Part shown: positions 60,295-64,000 of the stretch, piece by piece
How positions within the stretch are numbered: the first letter of the stretch is position 1
How the letters are laid out: each line of letters begins with the position of its first letter
Notes under the pieces: generated by a model
What the model was told of the DNA's origin: nothing
The model's database searches: none
Seen by the model: the letters and a program-made list of their open reading frames with translations, nothing else
Assembly: GCA_028023455.1 (NCBI GenBank)
Contig: JAQFVV010013332.1
Coordinates: forward strand, 90,992 to 154,991
Origin: Epiperipatus broadwayi
Lineage: Eukaryota; Onychophora; Udeonychophora; Euonychophora; Peripatidae
DNA length: 64,000 nucleotides
Direction: 5' to 3'
Program-made: the position numbers and the translations under genes

Positions 60295-60299
<5 letters not shown>
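59542..60299. other. AT-rich intergenic DNA
   Basis: No feature recognised. Confidence 0.5.

Positions 60300-60331
<32 letters not shown>
60300..60331. repeat. (AT)n microsatellite
   Basis: About 16 AT units. Confidence 0.95.
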
Positions 60332-60334
<3 letters not shown>

Positions 60335-60739
60335 AATGGAGATATGTATTTGTAATTATCAATTTGTAGCTATTTCAATTCATCATAGCATAGACAAAGA
60401 AAATATCAGTGGCAAAGATTCTTAATTGTTGTTATATATTAGGCAGTCATTTGAACAATAAAACATACCAGCCATTGTCAACCAATAAAAATAATATTAA
60501 ACATAGCAACTGAATAAAGTACACTGTGAGATTCCTGGAGTATAGCCCTTGTATCTCAACCTAGATTCTTTAACGAGAATCCTTTATCCTTCTTCCAAAT
60601 ATAAGACCATTCATGGTGTATGCACACACTGGTGCTATTCATGACAACTTATAAAAAATATATTTTATAAAACTAATATTATGAAGTTGGGAAAGGATGA
60701 TATTAACTCTTTTCAGTTTAGCTAATTACATGTTTTTCC

Positions 60740-60825
60740 GATAAGCGCTCCACTAGATTGTTTTCAATCTAGGTAGTATAAATTTATAGTGTACTTGAGT
60801 TCAAACTCATTCAGTACTGTTTATT
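60740..60825 (+). other. tRNA-like sequence, pseudogene or SINE head
   Basis: GATAAGCGC resembles the end of a D arm. It is followed by a perfect hairpin, CTAGATTG-TTTT-CAATCTAG, and by TGAGTTCAAACTCA, which has the B-box core and pairs as a T arm. The acceptor stem and a 7-base anticodon loop are not present, so a working tRNA is unlikely. Confidence 0.3.
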
Positions 60826-63800
60826 ACACATGACTTGGATGACTATTGAACAAAACAAGCATTTTATTTATCTATATATTGGTAAAATTACAGGATCTAA
60901 TCTGTTACTACAATGTTTATACTATAGATCAAAGATTCTTATAGACATTGCTGACTCATTAACAATATAATGATGAACAGACATTAATATAAATCTATTA
61001 ATGAGCTTCAAACAAACGTGTGAAGATAATTATTGATATTGATAATACGCATTAACTAATAATTATTATCTAAATAAGGTAATAATGATGATGATAATAA
61101 TATCATAATAATGATTATAATAGTAATGTCATAATAATGATTATGTCAGTGATGATGATACAGCCATGACAATGGCTTAAACTCACAACAATAAAGTTCA
61201 TCAACTTTATAAGCTTACCAGGCATCTATTAAAATTATCATAATTTTCTGCACAGGTTTGAAAATAATACTGATAGTGATGATTGATCATCATGAATCTC
61301 TTTACATAATATTCAATTTTTCTATAAACCCCTATTTTACTGGAAAAATATATTCATTAAACTGTTTATTAAAGTTTAATGATTATAATTTGTCTAATGA
61401 TGATTGATGGCGGTCATAACTTTATATATTTATTTTAAACACATTATAACTAATAATAGCGATATCCCTCTTTGATGAGATGATCTAAATTCATAAGGAT
61501 TTCTTTAATCTTAGCTTACTATATTTGAACTATAATTATCAAGGCCAGAGGTTATTATCAAACACTAATCACACCAATGTAAATATCAACATTCCTGGTT
61601 TACCTATTGAGTTTGTAGGACAGCAATATTTTATGATTATTGCTCAATATCACGAATAATGTACCAATAACTGCGAGCAATGATGATGAATTAAATGATA
61701 GAATTAAGAAAAAATATATAAAACATAATATTATTAATAATAACTTCGAGCAATTAAGATATATAATTATATTTTATTACTTGCTACTCTCTCTCTTTCC
61801 TTCTTTAAAGATCAAATCGACAATTAAATAAGTAAACCTTCTTATATTAATTCCAATACAAAAATTAATATAAAATTTTATATGAAATATAAGCAAATAA
61901 ACTTAATATAGGTTTTGTCTTGCTTGCTATTGATATCTCAAAATAATGACTTAAATCAATATTGAAAAATACCATATTCTATAAATGCTTATTTAAGACT
62001 TTTCTTACTCATTATATCATAAAATATATTTCAGGTGATACTTGTATATGTTGCACAGCTTTCATTTCAAATGTAATGCCCTGCTTGCTAATTTACCATT
62101 TTAAACTAATCATATATATAACCTATTCTTTGATGTGTTGGATAAGCAGTTACACATTCACTCATTCATTAATGTTATTTGCTTATATGTTTAAAATGTA
62201 TACCCAAAATTCACATATATAAAAATATCTTTTTCTTTGCATTATTTATAATAAAGAAAAATAAAAATACATATATTAATCATATTATTAAGCAAGATAA
62301 ATATAAAATAAAAAAACATTATAAATGCATATATCTATAGTTGCTCATTATCATTAATAAATCACCTAACCATTTTAAAAAACTCATTTCTAACATTACA
62401 ATATATAATAAAAAAATGATAAATAAAATTTAAGTTTAAAAGATTTAAACTATGTTTTTAAAGTATGCAGGGAGATATTAAAAAGAATTATAGATAAACA
62501 AGTCTTTAATGTTTCTGTATCAAAAGGGAAAATTGTTTTGACAAACAAATTAAGGTTTACTTTTAATAGCTTAAAAAGAATAAAATCGGTTAAGGAAAGT
62601 TCTGTTGCAGTCTACTTTTTACTTCTTATTAATGTCCTGAATTTGAATTTACAGACCCTGTACTATTTTGCTCAACAACTAGCAACAACAAAAAAGTTAT
62701 TGCAGATACTTTTAAGATAATGCTGAATCAATTAGCTTTGCTTGTTTTTCAGATGTTATTATTCACTGTTGATTGGCTTCCTGCATTTAAAGAAAAAAGA
62801 AAAAGTTATTATAAGTACTTTGAATAAGTAGGTACAGATTGGTTACTTGTCTCTCTCCTTTAAAAATAATTGCTGCTAAACTACTTTAGATGATTAGAGG
62901 TAAATCAACAAAAATTGGTTTATGGCTTCCAAACTTGGTTTCTACATGGCTGTTTTAAATTTTCTTTTCACTCCTATTTCCCCTTCTCCATTGGGTTAGA
63001 AGCAGTGACTTTTAATAAGACATGAACTAGGAACAAAGCATTCCATATAAACTTATGACAGTTTGTTCAAAATTTATCATTTTGTTGGTTATTTCTGGAT
63101 ACCTTGATTTCTTAGACAGATCAGCGATTTTGACTCATTCTGTATTAATCAGGAAGCAAAAAATAGTTTAACAATGCAGAGGCATTATTTTGCAAACAAA
63201 TATGTTAATATCATTTTTATAGTATTATAACTTATAATAAATTTAATCTTCCATTTCTCTCTATTCTTTAATATTGGCAAAAAATTGCTTTATATAAACG
63301 CACATTTCATTTGCTCTTTTTTTTTCAAGTGAGAAAAAAAATTAAAGCGTTCACTCTCTTTTAAAAAAATAAGACTTACATTTCTGTAAAATTATAACAG
63401 GAAGGACCAATTGAGTTGAGTCTCAAAATAATAATAATTTAACTGATCTGTCTCTCTAAAAGAAATTTATTAACGACTCTTAAAAAAATTTATGATTAAC
63501 TGCCTCTTTAAAAAAGTTTCAAGACTGACTACCTAAAAAAAATTGTTTTAATCGTTTATATCGCAAAAAACATCTGGAAATCTTAAAAAAAAATCAAAGC
63601 TTCCTGAGTTTGACTTAAAGGTGAAATCGCTATCATCTACAATAAAGCACCTCTTTGTAAAATAATTTTAAGATATACAGATAATCAACAGCTGGAATCT
63701 ATAGCCATCAGAAATAAGTGTAAAGCATCTTTGTGTTTGTGATCTATTCATTGTTTCACACGTGTACAATTTTATCTCCTAATGTAACAATTTTTATTTC

Positions 63801-64000
63801 TTTTCTGATTTACTCTCTTTTAACAAAAATGAAAATTAAACAAATTTAACTGTATTTATTTAATAATAAAATATTATATAATAAATCACAAAAAAAAGAA
63901 CTGCTTATTCATATGTCCCAATCATACATAACAATCTCTGTATGTATAAAAGAATAAAAATTTTTTTTATTAAATTTGAATACTGTATGTATATGTACAA
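60826..64000. other. AT-rich intergenic DNA
   Basis: Short open frames at 61640-61831, 61962-62222 and 62538-62720 are Ile/Phe/Lys-rich without motifs. 61080-61160 is rich in ATGATGATA steps, a decayed trinucleotide repeat. Nothing else recognised. Confidence 0.45.

Overview
The window looks like a very AT-rich animal genome segment, probably from an invertebrate. The basis is eukaryotic retroelements (Penelope-like, LINE), piggyBac-type TTAA-flanked repeats, tRNA-like SINE heads, long (AAT)n and (AT)n microsatellites, and no bacterial-style dense coding. I cannot name the species. I found no host protein-coding gene I can support; nearly all long open frames are low-complexity AT sequence or transposon remnants.

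Layout. 0-8.8 kb is AT-rich non-coding DNA with a (CAT)(AAT) microsatellite and a short tandem repeat. 8.8-12.2 kb holds a SINE-like repeat, a degenerate tandem array and a decayed Penelope-like (PLE) reverse transcriptase. 13.1-16.9 kb is a dense cluster of small repeats: a foldback MITE in two copies, a PLE tail, a head-to-tail SINE pair and a SINE inverted repeat. 18.8-20.7 kb has two palindromic foldbacks. 26.4-34.5 kb has five copies of a SINE-like family, a PLE GIY-YIG endonuclease fragment between inverted terminal repeats, and two copies of a TTAA-flanked element of about 750 bp. 35.6-40.4 kb holds LINE remnants, including an identifiable reverse transcriptase next to a 171-bp (AAT)n tract. 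A third TTAA element lies at 45.3-46.1 kb. 51.4-53.0 kb is a 1.6-kb palindrome made of two head-to-head PLE 3' ends, and 53.7-54.5 kb is another large foldback. The rest is AT-rich DNA with microsatellites and two weak tRNA-like patches.

Main observation. Folding the repeats by hand shows hammerhead self-cleaving ribozyme cores in at least three different SINE-like families (called A, B and C here), in PLE terminal repeats at 13.7 kb and 30 kb and, more decayed, at both ends of the 51.4-53.0 kb palindrome. Several have the CUGANGA core, the GAAA core and a UH cleavage site joined by pairing stems, with different stem sequences and some pair-preserving changes between copies. PLE ribozymes are established knowledge, as are ribozymes in Sm-alpha-type SINEs of schistosomes. 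Several distinct ribozyme-bearing families within 65 kb, many of them in inverted pairs, is the feature most worth following. All element calls rest on reading the sequence; no database search or folding program was run.
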